Shown here: positions 13,188 through 26,280 of the stretch, in pieces
How positions within the stretch are numbered: position 1 is the first letter of the stretch
Layout of the letters: the number at the start of each line of letters is the position of its first letter
NCBI GenBank assembly: GCA_022495005.1
Contig: JAGYXB010002073.1
Location: 62,001-126,000 of the forward strand
Source of the DNA: Rhyacophila brunnea
Lineage: Eukaryota > Arthropoda > Insecta > Trichoptera > Rhyacophilidae
Direction of reading: 5' to 3'
Length of the DNA: 64,000 nt
Translations under genes and position numbers: made by a program
Notes under the pieces: model-generated
What the model saw: only the letters and a program-made list of their open reading frames with translations
What the model was told of the DNA's origin: nothing
The model's database searches: none

Positions 13188-14055
13188 CAAAGGGTTGGAG
13201 CGGACCATTTTTTGAGTTGCTCCGCTCCGGGACCTAATACTTGCTCCAGCTTAACTCCGGGTAAAAAGTTTTAACGTATAAACGAGAACTCTGCCATTCT
13301 GGGCAGTGTTGACCTGTGTGTCCCTGATAACTATCTTAGAAATAGAGAAAATCAGTTGTTTATTCTCCTAAGGTGCAGAACCAACCTGCCACTGGTAATG
13401 CCAATTGGGAGGGCGATAACTATGTTCAACGAAATTGCTTCGGGTGTTGATATATTCCACCTACGTGAGGATGAGTATAGGTGGACGTTATTTTATAAAT
13501 TTTTAAAATAGGGTCTGCTTTACTCATCCGGTGTATTTCCATGTACCTATATAATTAATATTTTTGTATGTACATATTTCTACTGTTTAATAACATACTA
13601 TCTATCTCTTTTTTTTTTATGTCATGTTGTGAACGTCTTAAACTTATAATTTGTAATGTCCACAATATGTAAAAATAAATAAATTGAATTGAATTGAATA
13701 GGTATTATATGGATAAAAATTTAATGTTAAAAAAATAAAAAAATAAGTAGTTTTGAAATAAGGTTTATTATTCGTCCTTTACATTATTAATTCTGTTTAA
13801 CAAAATTCTGACAGCAAATCGTCTTTCATTGTCTGCCTTTTATGTAAAAAAAATGACGTTATTTATCACTCGGTAGTGTTGCCATATTTCAATTAATTCC
13901 AGTGTTCCAAAGTGTCAAATATAATATTTTCATTGGATTTTCGGACGAAAATGTAATAATAAAAAAACATCTAGAGCAGTGGAGCACTACAAATTTTCGG
14001 TGCTACGGATAAAACCCCATTGCTCCAATGCTCCGAGCTCCGCTACAACTCTCTG
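13188..14055. mobile_element. hAT-type element with 8-bp target duplication
   Basis: TIRs CAAAGGGTTGGAGCGGA (left) and CAGAGAGTTGTAGCGGA (right, minus strand) with GCTCCGCTCC subterminal blocks. Flanks CATTCCTC (13180-13187) and CATTCTTC (14056-14063) match at 7 of 8, an old target duplication. 868 bp with no transposase frame, so non-autonomous or decayed. Confidence 0.72.
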
Positions 14056-14215
14056 CATTCTTCAACTTAACGTATATTATTTGACTGAGGACATAGATTG
14101 GGGTATTACAAATTATCCACCACCACAAACAAATACTATATTTCCCATTAATCGTGAAAGTTATAAATGTTGGTCTTCTTTCGGGCACTCGTTGCACTCA
14201 TCGTCAAATTATTCT

Positions 14216-14573
14216 CACAATTTGCCGTATCACACTTCACCATGAAATATTGTATCTTAAATATATGGTCGTTTATTAAATACTGTCCAACCTCTTTGGG
14301 TCGTATATTACTGAGATAAAATATGTCTAAATAAAACACGGTTCTTGTCGGTTTACAGGAAGCCAGCGGCAAACAAATTTTGAAAATATCCGATATACTG
14401 GATTATTTGTTAAGTTAGATTAAGTTAGGTTAGGTTAGGTTTTCATTTCTGAATTCACGAATTTTGCCGAAATCGGCTATGAAAGTGCTCCACAACAACG
14501 CGTAATTTTTTCATCTTGGTGCTATAAATAATCGATAAGAAAGCTCACGGCGAACTGTGCTACGGTGAAATGT
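14216..14573. repeat. TTAGG-containing TIR element, copy A
   Basis: About 358 bp, bounded by inverted ends related to CATTTCACCGTAGCACAGTT. The interior holds the arm core AGCCAGCGGCAAACAAATTTTG shared in part with the foldback copies, followed by three TTAGG units (about 14417-14436). Only one copy of the core arm is present, so it is not a full palindrome. Its closest relative in the window is at 27222-27583 in the opposite orientation. Confidence 0.8.
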
Positions 14574-16561
14574 AATACGTGCAATTTACGTTTAACCATA
14601 TAATTCATCGCGCATTCCACGATTAAAATAGTGTCAAAAACTTAGGTAGATATTATGTAAAAAATAGTAGACAGGTATATATTATATTTTTTGACAATAT
14701 CCGTAAAAATAAAGGTCACCGCACGCTACTGGTATATTATATATCTACAGCATATTTAGATGAATTCACTATGTATTCATAAAGATGACGTTTCGTATAG
14801 TTTTATTTTGCAGTGTTGTGTATGTAACATACATTTTATATGTTCTAACTATCTGGAATTTTAACTGCGAAATCTTTGCTTGTACCCTATTTAAAACTTT
14901 AACTTACCCCGAACGCTGACCCGTTCGATCAATGAACGCAATGCAGTCTACCACTGCGTTTTTCCAATTTGCCTGTAGTATTTTTGAAGATAATACGTAT
15001 ACTAATTTTATCAAAATATCATGTACCTAAATTTGAATGTTGCCAGTATTGAATTTAATACAATGCATTTCCTTATGACTTATGTTTTCTAACCATCGTA
15101 ATAAATTATCAAATGTTATATTTTCAACCCAATACTGGATGAAGATCTTGTCAAATACCCACATGTATTTTTCTTTTTGAGTCCAGCACTTTTTCATGTT
15201 TTTGGTCATGTACTAAGTTTTCAATCTATAGATACATGACAATTAATCTTATTATAGTGTTTTGTGCAAGATAAAGGAAACAACTTCGTTTACTCTGACT
15301 ATTTCTCTCAAAGTTGAGATTATTTCCGACGTCCAAGTATTGTAATAACTAATAGTTATAAATCGAATTCCACTGAGTCAATTCCAACTCAATAAATAAT
15401 CAAGTTTTTCTATTTTATTCATTAAATTTTGATTTATATTATCTAATGTGAATGCTTTTATAAAATTAACTTTTTATTTTTTCCTAAATAAATACTAAAC
15501 TAAATACGGATTTTCTATTATTGAGACGACCGCACTAAATTATTTGCGTGGGCTGTTGATTATCTATGTAGTATATGGTTTTACTGATACGTAAAAATAA
15601 GCTCGTGGTTTGCTATAAATTTTGATTTATTTTCTTCGTCTGCCACCGTATTGAAGGTAACCAGTGCTGTTAGAATCCCCAATCTTTAAAGGTTCAATTC
15701 CGGGTTCGTATCCTGTGGAAAAATCAATTGAGATCCGGTTTCATCAATAGAAAATCGAATGCGGCGGCTCGGTTCCGTATCTTTAAAACAATTTTTTTGT
15801 TTTATTTATTGCAAAACTCATAAAGTATTTATGTTTATATGCTACTTTTTCAATATATCTTTATCAGGTGGAGCTTGTGGTTACCAAAATTTAACCACGT
15901 CAGTAAAATAATTCTGGCTATAGATAATGATTAATGATATATATAATTTACTATTTTTTTTATAACTGGCTCCAATATAAGAAATTTATAGTTAAACAAA
16001 CAATGTGGTTCTCTAGGTTACGAATAAAGGCTTGCGGTTCCAAAATACTTAAGGGGTTCTCATGGTTTGGTACCGGTTCCATTTCCAGCTCTGATTGTAA
16101 CTAATCTTTCTTGTACGTAGGTATTATTATATTCGAGATACTCTGTCATAGTGTTTCCCTTAGTAAATGTTCTATTGTTATTATCTATTGTTGATACATA
16201 GTTTAACATAGTATCTATATACGAACCTAGTGTTATACTAATCTGTGATATAACCACATAGCTTAGAAAATGTTATATTAACACAATTGTTGTATCGAAT
16301 AGTAGGTATTTCAGTAGTTTTTCAGTAGACAATACATAAATAAATGACATTACATTAATCTGGAAAGCATGATTATTTAAATGTACCTATATATATATAT
16401 ATATATATAAATTTTAGTTATCCGCTAGGTAAGTAGTATCTAGAAAGAAATATATGATGTAATGAATTATAATATATGGTTAACGAGAGGTTTCGGTAAA
16501 TGGGGCGCGTTCAGACTGAGATACGTGTGTCGGGTTCATTTATATTTATATGTATATGCAG
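14574..16561. other. AT-rich non-coding
   Basis: No gene or repeat family recognised; a (TA)n microsatellite lies at about 16385-16410. Confidence 0.5.
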
Positions 16562-17011
16562 CACTGGGGAAGGGTGGAGGTAGGCTGTTAAGATTCGTCA
16601 TAAGTAGTGTACACTAAACTTTGGCAGTCATACATATTAGTTTTTATTGAACTAAGACTGCAATTTGCAGTGAGTGTTGGTTAGTTTTTAAAATTCAATT
16701 AAACATTGGGTAAACCAAGCCATAATAGTTGATAGTCAAAAAATATTCGTTTATCTATAAAGTAAGTATCTAAAATTATGCTATTAAACCATACATCATT
16801 TTAGATATTTATAGATAGAAAAATATTTGTTGACTATTATCTACTAAAACTTAAATTAACCAGGGTTTAATTGAATTTTAAAAATTAACCAGCACCGTCT
16901 GTAAATAAATTGTTTTCTTAATTCAATGGAAACAAATAAGTATGGCTGACAAAGTTTAGTGTGCATTATTTATGTCGAATCTTAACAGCCTACCTTCACC
17001 CTTCGTCACTG
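16562..17011. mobile_element. hAT-type MITE, 'CAGTGGCGAAGGG' family
   Basis: 450 bp with both long ends: left CACTGGGGAAGGGTGGAGG, right CACCCTTCGTCACTG, and TTTG.CAGTCATAC inward of each. The middle is itself an imperfect palindrome around AACCATACATCATTTTAGAT, so the whole unit folds back on itself. Contains no open frame of interest. Confidence 0.85.
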
Positions 17012-17795
17012 TAGTTTATCATATTATATAAATATCTACATATAGAGCACAAGTGAAGCTAAGTAATACCTAGTAAAACATATTATGATTTATGTATATA
17101 TATGTTATTATGAAATTAGGTTTCTATATAATATATTATAGTTTCACTATAATATGAGTAAATACCGAATAATATTTCATGGCATACAAATATTATTTTG
17201 ACCTTAAAAACGCTAATGAGCAGTAGGTACCTACTTTGAAAAAAAATCTGTATTGAATTGGTATAACATCATTAGTGATTGGTTGGACGAAATAGTGACG
17301 CTTTTCCTTTATTGTATGTCAACAAAATGAAGAGCAAACACATATCGAAATATAGATAAATTAATTTGATTGTTTATGAATACTACACTACAGCTGGCTA
17401 TTCATTCTTTCCAGTAGACTAGTTGCTTACTCAGTCACAGATTTCAAGTGAAAAATACCTTTTATAATGTGTAATGTCTGCTTTGAGGGTGGGGGGGGGG
17501 TATTAACCGAACAAACCACAATAAATATTTGATATCAATAATTTGTGTGACAAGAAAACAATCATATTTTTTAAATTAAATTATTATTTTTATTCTATGA
17601 ATAATATCTACATACGAGATAAGACTAGGACAGTCGTTATTCAATATAAATAGTTTGGTACAATTTTAAACATACATATTAGAAAAATACTGAATTAAGC
17701 TACCGATATAACCACTAATAATTGTGCGAACATTTTCTAGCAGCTATGAATCACAGGTGTTATTTATTTCAAATTCTGTTAATATTGGTGACCGT
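17012..17795. other. AT-rich non-coding
   Basis: Nothing recognised except a G run at 17489-17501. Confidence 0.5.
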
Positions 17796-18080
17796 CTAAC
17801 GAAATATTAAACAAAAAACAACACAAGAACACTACACAAAATATTTAATTAAACACATTAAGTGGAGAAATATAATTAACTGCATACTTCACCTTACAGC
17901 TCATAGATGTGGGCGTTTCGTTTGCTCGTTGCATCAGTGTCAACTAAATATGATATTAAGTTGTCGCATTAGACCATCTCACGAAATACTAAACAATAAA
18001 ACAACACAAGAGCACTACACAACATATTTAATTGAACACATACTTAATTGGAGGAATATGATTACCTGCACACTTCACCT
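17796..18080. repeat. Two-copy direct repeat, period ~179 bp
   Basis: About 105 bp at 17796-17900 (CGAAATATTAAACAA ... ACACTACACAA ... ACTTCACCT) recurs at 17978-18080 with scattered changes. Origin unknown. Confidence 0.75.
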
Positions 18081-18202
18081 AAAAACTATATGTGCGAATT
18101 TGTAAGATAATGACTAAATGTAATTAACCCTTTCATCCACCTTGTACGAAAAAGCAAGGGCGTGGTTATTTAAAAAAAATAATATCGATAATACGGGTCT
18201 AG

Positions 18203-18622
18203 GACGATTCGGCGCCGGGACAACTAGGCGCTACGCAATCGAATGAAATACGAAAATTAATAGACGTTCGTGAATAATTATAGGTACTTTTAAAATATAT
18301 ATTAAATTCTTATAAATTATTGTATCATTTAATACTTGATGAGAATTTAAATATGCACACGTAAATAATGATTTAATTGTGCATAATATGTTTAAGTTCC
18401 AACTAGAAGAGGGTTCTTTTATTTTTATATGAAGCGTCAGGTGTAATAATTCTCAATCCGCAATAAAAAAATATTAATATGTTAAGAGCAGAATTAATTA
18501 AAAAAGAAGAACTACTAAGTACTCTACTTTCTGTATAAAATCGTAACGAACGTCTATTTATACCAGTAATAAACATCACTTCAGTGCGGCGTCCACTTGT
18601 CCTGGCGTCCAGTTGCCCCAGT
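18203..18622. mobile_element. MITE with long diverged TIRs
   Basis: Left end GGACGATTCGGCGCCGGGAC and right end (minus strand) GGGGCAACTGGACGCCAGGA align over ~70 bp, including a shared ATAGACGTTCGT block inside each arm. About 420 bp, no coding capacity. Confidence 0.68.
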
Positions 18623-19249
18623 GCTAATAATACTTATATGATATCCGAATCTTCAAAAAAAAAAGTTTTAATGTTTACTTGCACTTGTATACTTACTTAT
18701 ATATATTTTTTTAATTTTAATACATTTTTATTCAATTATATAACAATACAAAATACTTAATTTAATTTAGAGAATTTTTTATGTTTCTGAGATTGTTCCA
18801 GATTATTATAAAACAATAATTTGAAATAATACGTCCATTTTAGGGTGTCTGAATTTCGTAGTTATACATAAACAGCTATATAGGTTATTCACTGGAAAAT
18901 ACAGATATATTATTATTAATGCTAGAAATTGCGTTGTAATGACACATTCGTGTGTTTTTCTCCTCATTAACACTTCGCGTACCAACATCACTATTAAACT
19001 CAAAATTAAATTCGAAATAGAAGTGGCTGAAATTTTTAAATCTTTATTTTCTATTTTACACACAAATTTAATGATTTAATTAATGCGTAGGTATTGTTTG
19101 TAAATTACCACAAGTTACCTTCAGTATTTGACGTTATTTGATAATGATTTTTTTTGTCTCGAGAAGTAATTTTTCTATCGTATCAAATCCAGTTTCTTCC
19201 GCTAGCAAAAAATGGTTAGAATCGGTGGCTAGTTCGAAGGTATTTTTAT
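18623..19249. other. AT-rich non-coding
   Basis: A minus-strand open frame at 18806-19063 lacks motifs and codon bias; treated as chance. Confidence 0.5.
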
Positions 19250-19625
19250 TACAACATACATATCGTGAAAACACCTAGGTACTAGAAAAAATCTCACTTT
19301 GAAAAAAATACGACACCCGACGGGATTTGAACCAGTATAACCACTGTGATCGCGCCAATGTACTTTAAGCAATTAAGCTACGGGCATCCTACTTAATTAC
19401 GACAATTTTAACTAAAATTGCGTTATTTTTGACTACCGATTTTCGTATAAGTGAATTTTAAAGTTATGTATGTTCAATATATTATAGATTGCTACATTCT
19501 CAAATCTTGTGAATTATTCGTTGAATGAAAGAAATGGTTTATTTAACTATTTTTTATCCAATGCATAACCAAACACAATTTAAGAATGTAGCATTCTTTA
19601 TTCAACATACATAATTTAGAACACC
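19250..19625. repeat. SINE type 2 foldback, diverged
   Basis: The minus-strand tRNA-like head (GGTTCAAATCCCGTCGG, from 19340 downwards, and GCCCGTAGCTTAATTGCTTA) is preceded by a tail ending at ACAACATACAT. An inverted tail follows (AGTTATGTATGTTCAAT, 19463-19479). A further inverted tail copy lies at 19575-19615. It is the decayed counterpart of the clearer hairpin at 29907-30222. Confidence 0.62.
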
Positions 19626-20269
19626 TTCGACACAATCCTATTAGATGTATTTTTTTAGAAAAATATATGCATTGAATGGGACTTGAACTCACTTGAACCT
19701 GAACCTGAACTTGAACCACTTTACCATTTATCCTATTATTGCTGTAACTTTGTTGGTAAATAAATTAGCAAAATAGTATATAATAATAATACTTAGTATT
19801 GCAATCGGTCATTCATTCTGTTTCGTTGTTCACATCCGCAATTATTTGATAAAATATTATTTTTGTCAAAGCAAATAAGCAAATAGGTATAAGTATTCCT
19901 TTAAACGTGTTTCGTTCACACGGCTAGGTTTATTAAGTACTTACCAATCATATTTGATACACTTTTGTATACTTGATAAAGTTTACAATATGAGCGAAAA
20001 ACGTATCCCAAAGGCGTTTTTACATGTGAAAACCGGCTGAAATACACATTTTATAAATTATTTCATTATATTCTCCAGAAAAGAGCAAATAATTATATTT
20101 AAAATTCTTCATATGAAAGCCAATTTTTTGTGACCATCTCAAAAGATTTTTTTATAGAGGTGCTATATATGGTTATCAAAATAGTATTATAAATTTTTAA
20201 AACGTCATAGCAGCAATTTTTTGTGATTCCCACCTAAATTTATATTTGTTCAGTATTGTTTAACAAATC

Positions 20270-20995
20270 ATTACGGAGAGAAACACAGTCGTACAGCGTA
20301 TGCAAATTTTTAAAATTTATTACAATAATAATTAATCATCTATTTGAGCATTATGTGAAATTTATAGTCAAAATAATCGACATACAGAGCTTACTATTCG
20401 TACTTTAATCGAAAAATTCGAGTCAAATGGTAATGTTTGTGATGTTAAGAATCCAACCCGTTACAAACGTAAACTTACTGCTGAAAATGTCGATGCTGTG
20501 AATGAAAATGTGGATGAAAATCCAGAATAATCAATTACGCATCGTTCTCAAGAACTTGGACTTGGAATACAGTTAACACGAGAACTTAAACCGAATGACC
20601 CAAAATTTGATGGAAAAATCATTTTCAGCGATGAAGCTCATTTTTTATTACATAATGGTTTCGTAAATAAGCACAATTGTCGAATTTTGAGTATTGAAAA
20701 CCCACATGCTAATAGTGAAACACCTTTACATTCACAAAAATTAACAGTTCGCTGTGGTTGCTTGATTGGACTGTATTTTTTTTAAAACAAAAATGGCAAT
20801 GCAGTCACTGTCAATAGAGAACCCTACAGAAACATGATTAGATACTGATTTTTTCTGGCATGAATTGGATGATTTTGATCTGGATGTGGTTCCAACAAGG
20901 TGGTGCAACATGCCATACAGCTCGTGACACAATCATCTTATTGAAAGAAAAGTGCAATATTATCTCTTATTTGATAACCCTATAGTAACACACGT
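20270..20995 (+). pseudogene. Tc1/mariner-superfamily transposase, broken
   Basis: Frame-broken translation shows mariner-type landmarks in order: SERTIR-like TIRTLIEKFESNGNV, NPTRYKRKLTAENV, RSQELGLG, ELKPND, IIFSDEAHFLLHNGFVNKHN (first catalytic Asp in SDE), ETPLHSQKLTV and WFQQGGATCHTA. In the last, the second catalytic Asp is Gly. Segments between RSQELGL and ELKPND and after it are missing compared with the family, there are in-frame stops, and the third catalytic region is absent because a SINE begins at 20996. Clearly inactive. Confidence 0.85.
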
Positions 20996-21245
20996 CACCC
21001 ACGGTGGCCGAGCGGCTTACGCGTTGGACTATCACGCCGTGGGTCCCAGGTTCGAATCCTGGGTCTGGCAAGTACACATATTGTTTTTCAATTTGTGTGT
21101 GAGTCAGGGTATGGACCTAATAGGTTGAGCAAGTGGCCGACATCCATTTCTCGTAAAACAAAATCTGTTAATACAAACCTCTACTCTGTGGAGGCCCATA
21201 TGATCCTATTAGGATCGGACATGGCCGGAATAGTAACTCCATAAA
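20996..21245 (+). mobile_element. tRNA-derived SINE (type 1), full copy
   Basis: Head: A-box-like GGTGGCCGAGCGGCTTACGC, anticodon arm GGACTATCACGCCG, B-box GGTTCGAATCC at about 21051-21061. The body contains GGACCTAATAGGTTGAGCAA, CATTTCTCGTAAAAC and GGATCGGACATGGCC. Minus-strand copies at 49735 and 58263/59537 show the same body. It inserted at the end of the dead transposase. Confidence 0.85.
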
Positions 21246-22514
21246 TAATTGTACCAATAATTTAATAGCACTGTTTTATATTTTTATTATTCAAGTATAA
21301 AAAAATTAACTAGGTCCGTTACAATTTCAATTAAATGAATGTTAAAAATTACCTCAGTTTTTTTAGATATGTATTTATTTATTTGAGGGTTATACAAACG
21401 CTGATATCGTACCAAATAGAATTGAAATATTTTCATTTTTATTTCCATTTGTGTCGGCGATACGAATAGAGCAAGCAGTTTGTTGAAACCAAAATGAGTT
21501 TATCCTTGTGTGTGACTATGGTTTATCTAATTTTGCGTGTTTGCTCGATGACAAATAAAAAAATGCACAAGTGTTCCGCGTGTTATGAAAAATGAATCTA
21601 AATCAAAAATGTTTGCCTAAAATTGCCAGGTATTGAGACTAGATTGTGAAGAGTTATCATGAAAAGACGTAATACAGACTGTAAATAAGTCGACTTACAT
21701 AGTGGCTGTTGTGGAAGAGCCAAAAAATGCAAGTCTGCCATTTTCAGCATCTGCTAAGGCCGCCCGGTGAGTTGTTTTAATTCAATAATAATAATAATAA
21801 TAGAAAAAACATTTCGCGTTTTCTTTTTTCAAATGCTTCATATTTTATACTTGTGTAATGTTTGAAATAAGAACAGATTTTCATTATTCTTTTGTTTCAT
21901 TTTTAAATGTGACGAGAGTGCGTAGCTACATTATTTGAATATTGTTCCTAATACAAAGAAATCATTTTCATGTTTTTACTTCTTTCAAATAATGCTTATT
22001 CTATTTCAATGTTTGAAATTAGAACACATAAAAAAAACATAACTATTCTTTGTTTTAAATTTTCTTTCTTATTTGAAATTCAATGTACCCACTTAATGAT
22101 TCGATAAAACTCTAAGGAAATACTTGCCTGCCAGTAAAATCTTCATCGTTCTCATCTTATCATCATTCCTGCCTGAGTAGTTTCATTGCATCACCGAATT
22201 AATAATGTTTTCATAGTCAGATAAATAATGACAAAAATCCTTTGGTAACAACATACCGGTTTTAAAAACGTCACGTTTTCTTTGAAATTACATTTTGATA
22301 AATCGAATAACCTTCTGTTTATTCATAATAATCTACTATGCAGGGAAAACAACATATTTTTGTCTACCAACATTTAACATTTTTTTCCGTAAAGTGAGCA
22401 TCTATCTTTAAATCTTTCGATACCCGTTGATTGAACATTCTTTAAAAGCTTTTCAAGATTTTTGTTTTAGAATTTTTTTCTTTATTCAAAATTTTACTTA
22501 TCCTTACTACACTG
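21246..22514. other. AT-rich non-coding
   Basis: Nothing recognised; an (AAT)n run lies near 21785-21803. Confidence 0.5.
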
Positions 22515-24050
22515 CTTTTGCAGTCTACTCGGGGTATGGGCATTCGTCGATACAACATTTTAAATAGTATGTATGCGTAATAAAATAAGGTACACAAATC
22601 GACATACCTTTAAAAGACGTAATTACCTACAAAAGTATGTTTTATTATTTTCAAATATAGAACAATAATAAATTGTATTGCCATGTCAAAGGGTCGCCAT
22701 CCAGTATAATAATAATAATATTATCTATGGCACATTTTTAAATCTTCAGTCTTCACTTTATCATCAGTCATCAACTCATCACTGTATATATTATATTATA
22801 ATTCACCTCGTACATCTTCGCAATATTTACTGGTTTTTGTTTTACCGTCGTCAGGTGAAAATTTGTAATGTTATTTGAATCAACACTGCTTTTCCATTAA
22901 ATCATTTTGAAGAGTGACATTCTAAATCGTACTTGGTGGAAAATTACAAATCATTGAGATCTATAATTCATTTAAAATATTAAGTCTCTTTAATTTGGGC
23001 CGTCCATATACCTATATATCGTCACACGATTTTGGCTATTTAATCCTCCCCCCATTGTCACATAACCTTTTACCAACAGTTCTATATTACGTCAGATTTT
23101 TTGACACCCCCCTCCCCTAAACGTTAAAAAAACAGTTAAAATTATTTTCTCTGATCCCCTCCTACTTCGTCACAAATCATCATATTATAATATCAGTTCC
23201 CCTGCCTCTCTAGAGCGTGACGTCATATATGGACGCCCCCTAATAAAAAAAATGCATTTAGTATGGTTTTGTTATCAAAAATATGTGTAAGTTATACTCT
23301 GCATCGCATACATTAATTGGATTCAATCATTTTCAAACTCGATTAATTCAAAACTAATAAATCGCTGTAATCGCAAGCAATAATTGTTCTTGGTTTTTTT
23401 CAATGTGTGTTTTATTTTGATTCATTGCAAGGAGCCAATGTGTTGGACGAATGGCTCACAACCATTCCTCGTAAAAATACGTTAATAAAACGTCCATTTA
23501 ACACGGTAATTTACTACGAATGGTTTCCTCAAAAAGTAAATGCATTCCAAAAATATGTCTGCTTTGTAATCTTGACTTCTGTTTCACAGCGATAATGTGC
23601 TTATCTATGTGAATATCTTACTATCCTGATTTTTCAGTCTATTCGGATATCAGTCGATATAACATTTTTAAATAGTACGCGTAATAACCACCTACACAAA
23701 TCGACATACGTTTATAATTGTTAATTACAGACCTACAAACTTATCTGTACAATGGCCAAAAATGGAACTACGATCTACCATAGGACGCCATTTTGAAAAT
23801 GTCATTCGAATGTTAGATTTTGTCCAGTTATGAGTCTTGATTGGGTAGTTTTCGACAGTGGCTCCCCCATCCCAATCTTCTTTGTTATTTTCAAATATAG
23901 AACAATAATTTAATTCTATTTCTTTAGGTCTAGAAAATTGCCAAATAATATAATATTATGGTTCCAACATAGCAGACTAATATAATAATATAATTTCAGA
24001 CTTGGTACATTCTGCAATGTCACTCTTCATTTATAAATAGATTAACCATC
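22515..24050. repeat. Divergent duplication with an inserted MITE
   Basis: About 165 bp at 22515-22680 (CAGTCTACTCGG, TCGATACAACATTTTAAATAG, ACACAAATCGACATAC) recurs at 23634-23760, and its end TATTTTCAAATATAGAACAA recurs at 22653 and 23888. In addition GAAGAGTGACATTCTA (22910) recurs inverted near 24015. A MITE lies between at 22997-23242. No coding sequence recognised. Confidence 0.55.
22997..23242. mobile_element. MITE, 'GGCCGTCCATAT' ends
   Basis: Left end GGGCCGTCCATATAC, right end (minus strand) GGGGGCGTCCATATATGACG; CCCCTCC-rich subterminal blocks on both sides. About 246 bp. Target duplication not resolved. Confidence 0.6.
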
Positions 24051-24562
24051 GCTATCATAACAGTGTAATGTTTGATCGATATTAGCTATGGCTGTATTAT
24101 TATTGAATAATGTGCCAATTTATACCTGACGACTTTCTACCCGTGTTAGAATATTAGGTCGACTGTCTAAAACAATTTGTGTTTGTTTTTATTATTTTCA
24201 ATAAAAATATTAACTTTGTCATACATAACTAAATCGTATAATGATAAATATAGTTTTTAGACACACGACCCTGAGTATTCTATCATAGTTGACATTTTTT
24301 TTTTTTTAAATAATTTGCTTGTGGGTTTGTATTTATTATGTATATTATTTATTGAAAATATGCTTGCTATATTTATAATATGGTGACAATGTGCCACTTT
24401 GCATGTCCAATAGCGATTAAAAATATTACATTTTACTCACATTTTAGATTGTATCGTGGAGTTTTAAAGCTTACATGTTTTTACCTTTTACCTTTGTGTT
24501 ATATATTAAAACTATTCACAATGTATCTATCATATTATCATACTGTTTACAGCAACATTTTA

Positions 24563-25140
24563 CAGTGGCGAAGGCTCCACCTGTTAAGATCCGACATAAA
24601 CAGTGCACCCTAAACTTTGTCAATCAAACGTGTTGGTTTTCATTAAACTAAGACTACAATGTGTATGTAGTGTTAGTTAGTTTTTAGATTCAAATAATAA
24701 ACCATGCCCAATCGAAGCCATAGTAGATAATAGTAAAAAAATATTCGTTTATCTATAAAATAACTAAAATTATACCATTAAACCATACATCATTTTAGAT
24801 ATTTTATAGATAGAAGAATATTTTTATCGATTACGGTTTGGTTTAGTCCTGTATTTAAAAAAAACTAACCAAAACCATAATATTAATAGGTATGTACTAA
24901 TATTTTAATGAAAACAAATAAATATGACTAAAAAATTTGTGACTATTTTTATCGGATGGCCCATAGCATAACTAAACCATTATGGATTGGGTTAGGCAGG
25001 ATTTAATTGAATTTAAAAAAACTAACCAGCACCATCTGAAAATAGTATTCTTCGTTCAACAAAAACAAATAAGTGTGACTGACAAAGTTAAGTGTGCACT
25101 ATTTATGTCGAATCCAACCTACCTCCACCCTTCGCCACTG
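24563..25140. mobile_element. hAT-type MITE, 'CAGTGGCGAAGGG' family, longest uninterrupted copy
   Basis: 578 bp from CAGTGGCGAAGGCTCCACC to CCACCCTTCGCCACTG. It contains the inner segments twice (ACCATACATCATTTTAGAT and a second TGACTA.AAAA..TTTTTATCGGAT block), so it is longer than the 450-bp copy at 16.5 kb. Confidence 0.83.
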
Positions 25141-25606
25141 ATTTGCACATTATACTATATTATGGTGCACCGATTATTCATTAAGTAGTGATGTGTAAAT
25201 TGCAAACACAGCTTAGAGATTACATTTTTTGTTTACGAGATTTTATGGCCTTGTTATATAATTTTATAATAAAAAAAATGATTAAATAACATAGAAAGTA
25301 TTTTGTATATACATAGGTACTTAGTTACGTATTTTCTTTTTCCCCCTGTTAATTTTAACAATATAATAATTTATTATGAAGGATTTGTTACCACAACGGA
25401 AACACGTTTCTTGTACTTACCTACCTAATTAAAATAGAAAAACATAACTGTGATGACGTAAAAGTTAATTAATTAATGGCGAATTATGAAGTCTTATAAA
25501 TTTTAAGATACCGCTGTTCTGATTTAAATTCACTTTAATACTAAATTAATTAGAGTTTTTTTATTTTTTTATTATCGGTACTTATATAATTATTATTGTT
25601 TAACGT

Positions 25607-26027
25607 TATAGCGCCTGTACACGTCCATGGATTTACTGGCACCAATAGTGTGTATTTTAAACTATCGTGATAATAACTGTTTACACGTAAAAGTGTTGAC
25701 TGTCTTGCCAAACGCGACGTCATTGTACCTATGGTGATATTAATTATTGATAGTCTGTGTAAATTGTTAAACGTCAAAAATGTTTTGCGCGCTGTAGTTC
25801 GTTTTTTTTCCGGCAAGTTCGCCACTGTCGTTCAACTGCGCAGACGCAGATAGCTCACAAGATTCAACTGTCGCGTGAAAATTCAGAAGCTTCTGACCTT
25901 TTTTGATCCATGCATGAAATCTTGCAACTTGCACGATAATACGTGTTTACGCGTGCATTTTCTTGTTATGGCTGCGATAATACGTACTGTCAGCAGTAAA
26001 TCCATGTACGTGTAAACTGGGGTATTA
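25607..26027. mobile_element. MITE, 'TACACGT..ATGGATTTACTG' family, copy 1
   Basis: Left end TTATAGCGCCTGTACACGTC and right end (minus strand) TAATACCCCAGTTTACACGT, then CATGGATTTACTG in both arms. 421 bp. A shorter relative is at 53584-53830 in a Dab intron. No transposase. Confidence 0.75.
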
Positions 26028-26280
26028 GATTTAATTTACAATGATGAGATAGCATATATAGGTTATTGATATATGCAACGTGAGTGTATTTAGTCATGCA
26101 CAACGTTATTATGCGATAAAACCTATTTTGAAAAAAACCGAGGGTTACGCCCTTTTTCCTTTCTACAGTCGATATTATATCGAATGCTTCAAGTTTTCTG
26201 ATCACTGTTTTGTATTGACTATGAGGACTACCTTATCAAAAATGTAATATACGATAGAGAAATCTAACTTGTTCGTCAAA

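Noticed and set aside
21001..21070. tRNA gene (also similar at 1204, 19340, 29985, 38977, 49885, 60570)
   Set aside because: A- and B-box-like sequences are present, but acceptor stems do not pair and each is followed by the same long body or tail found in several copies; these are SINEs.
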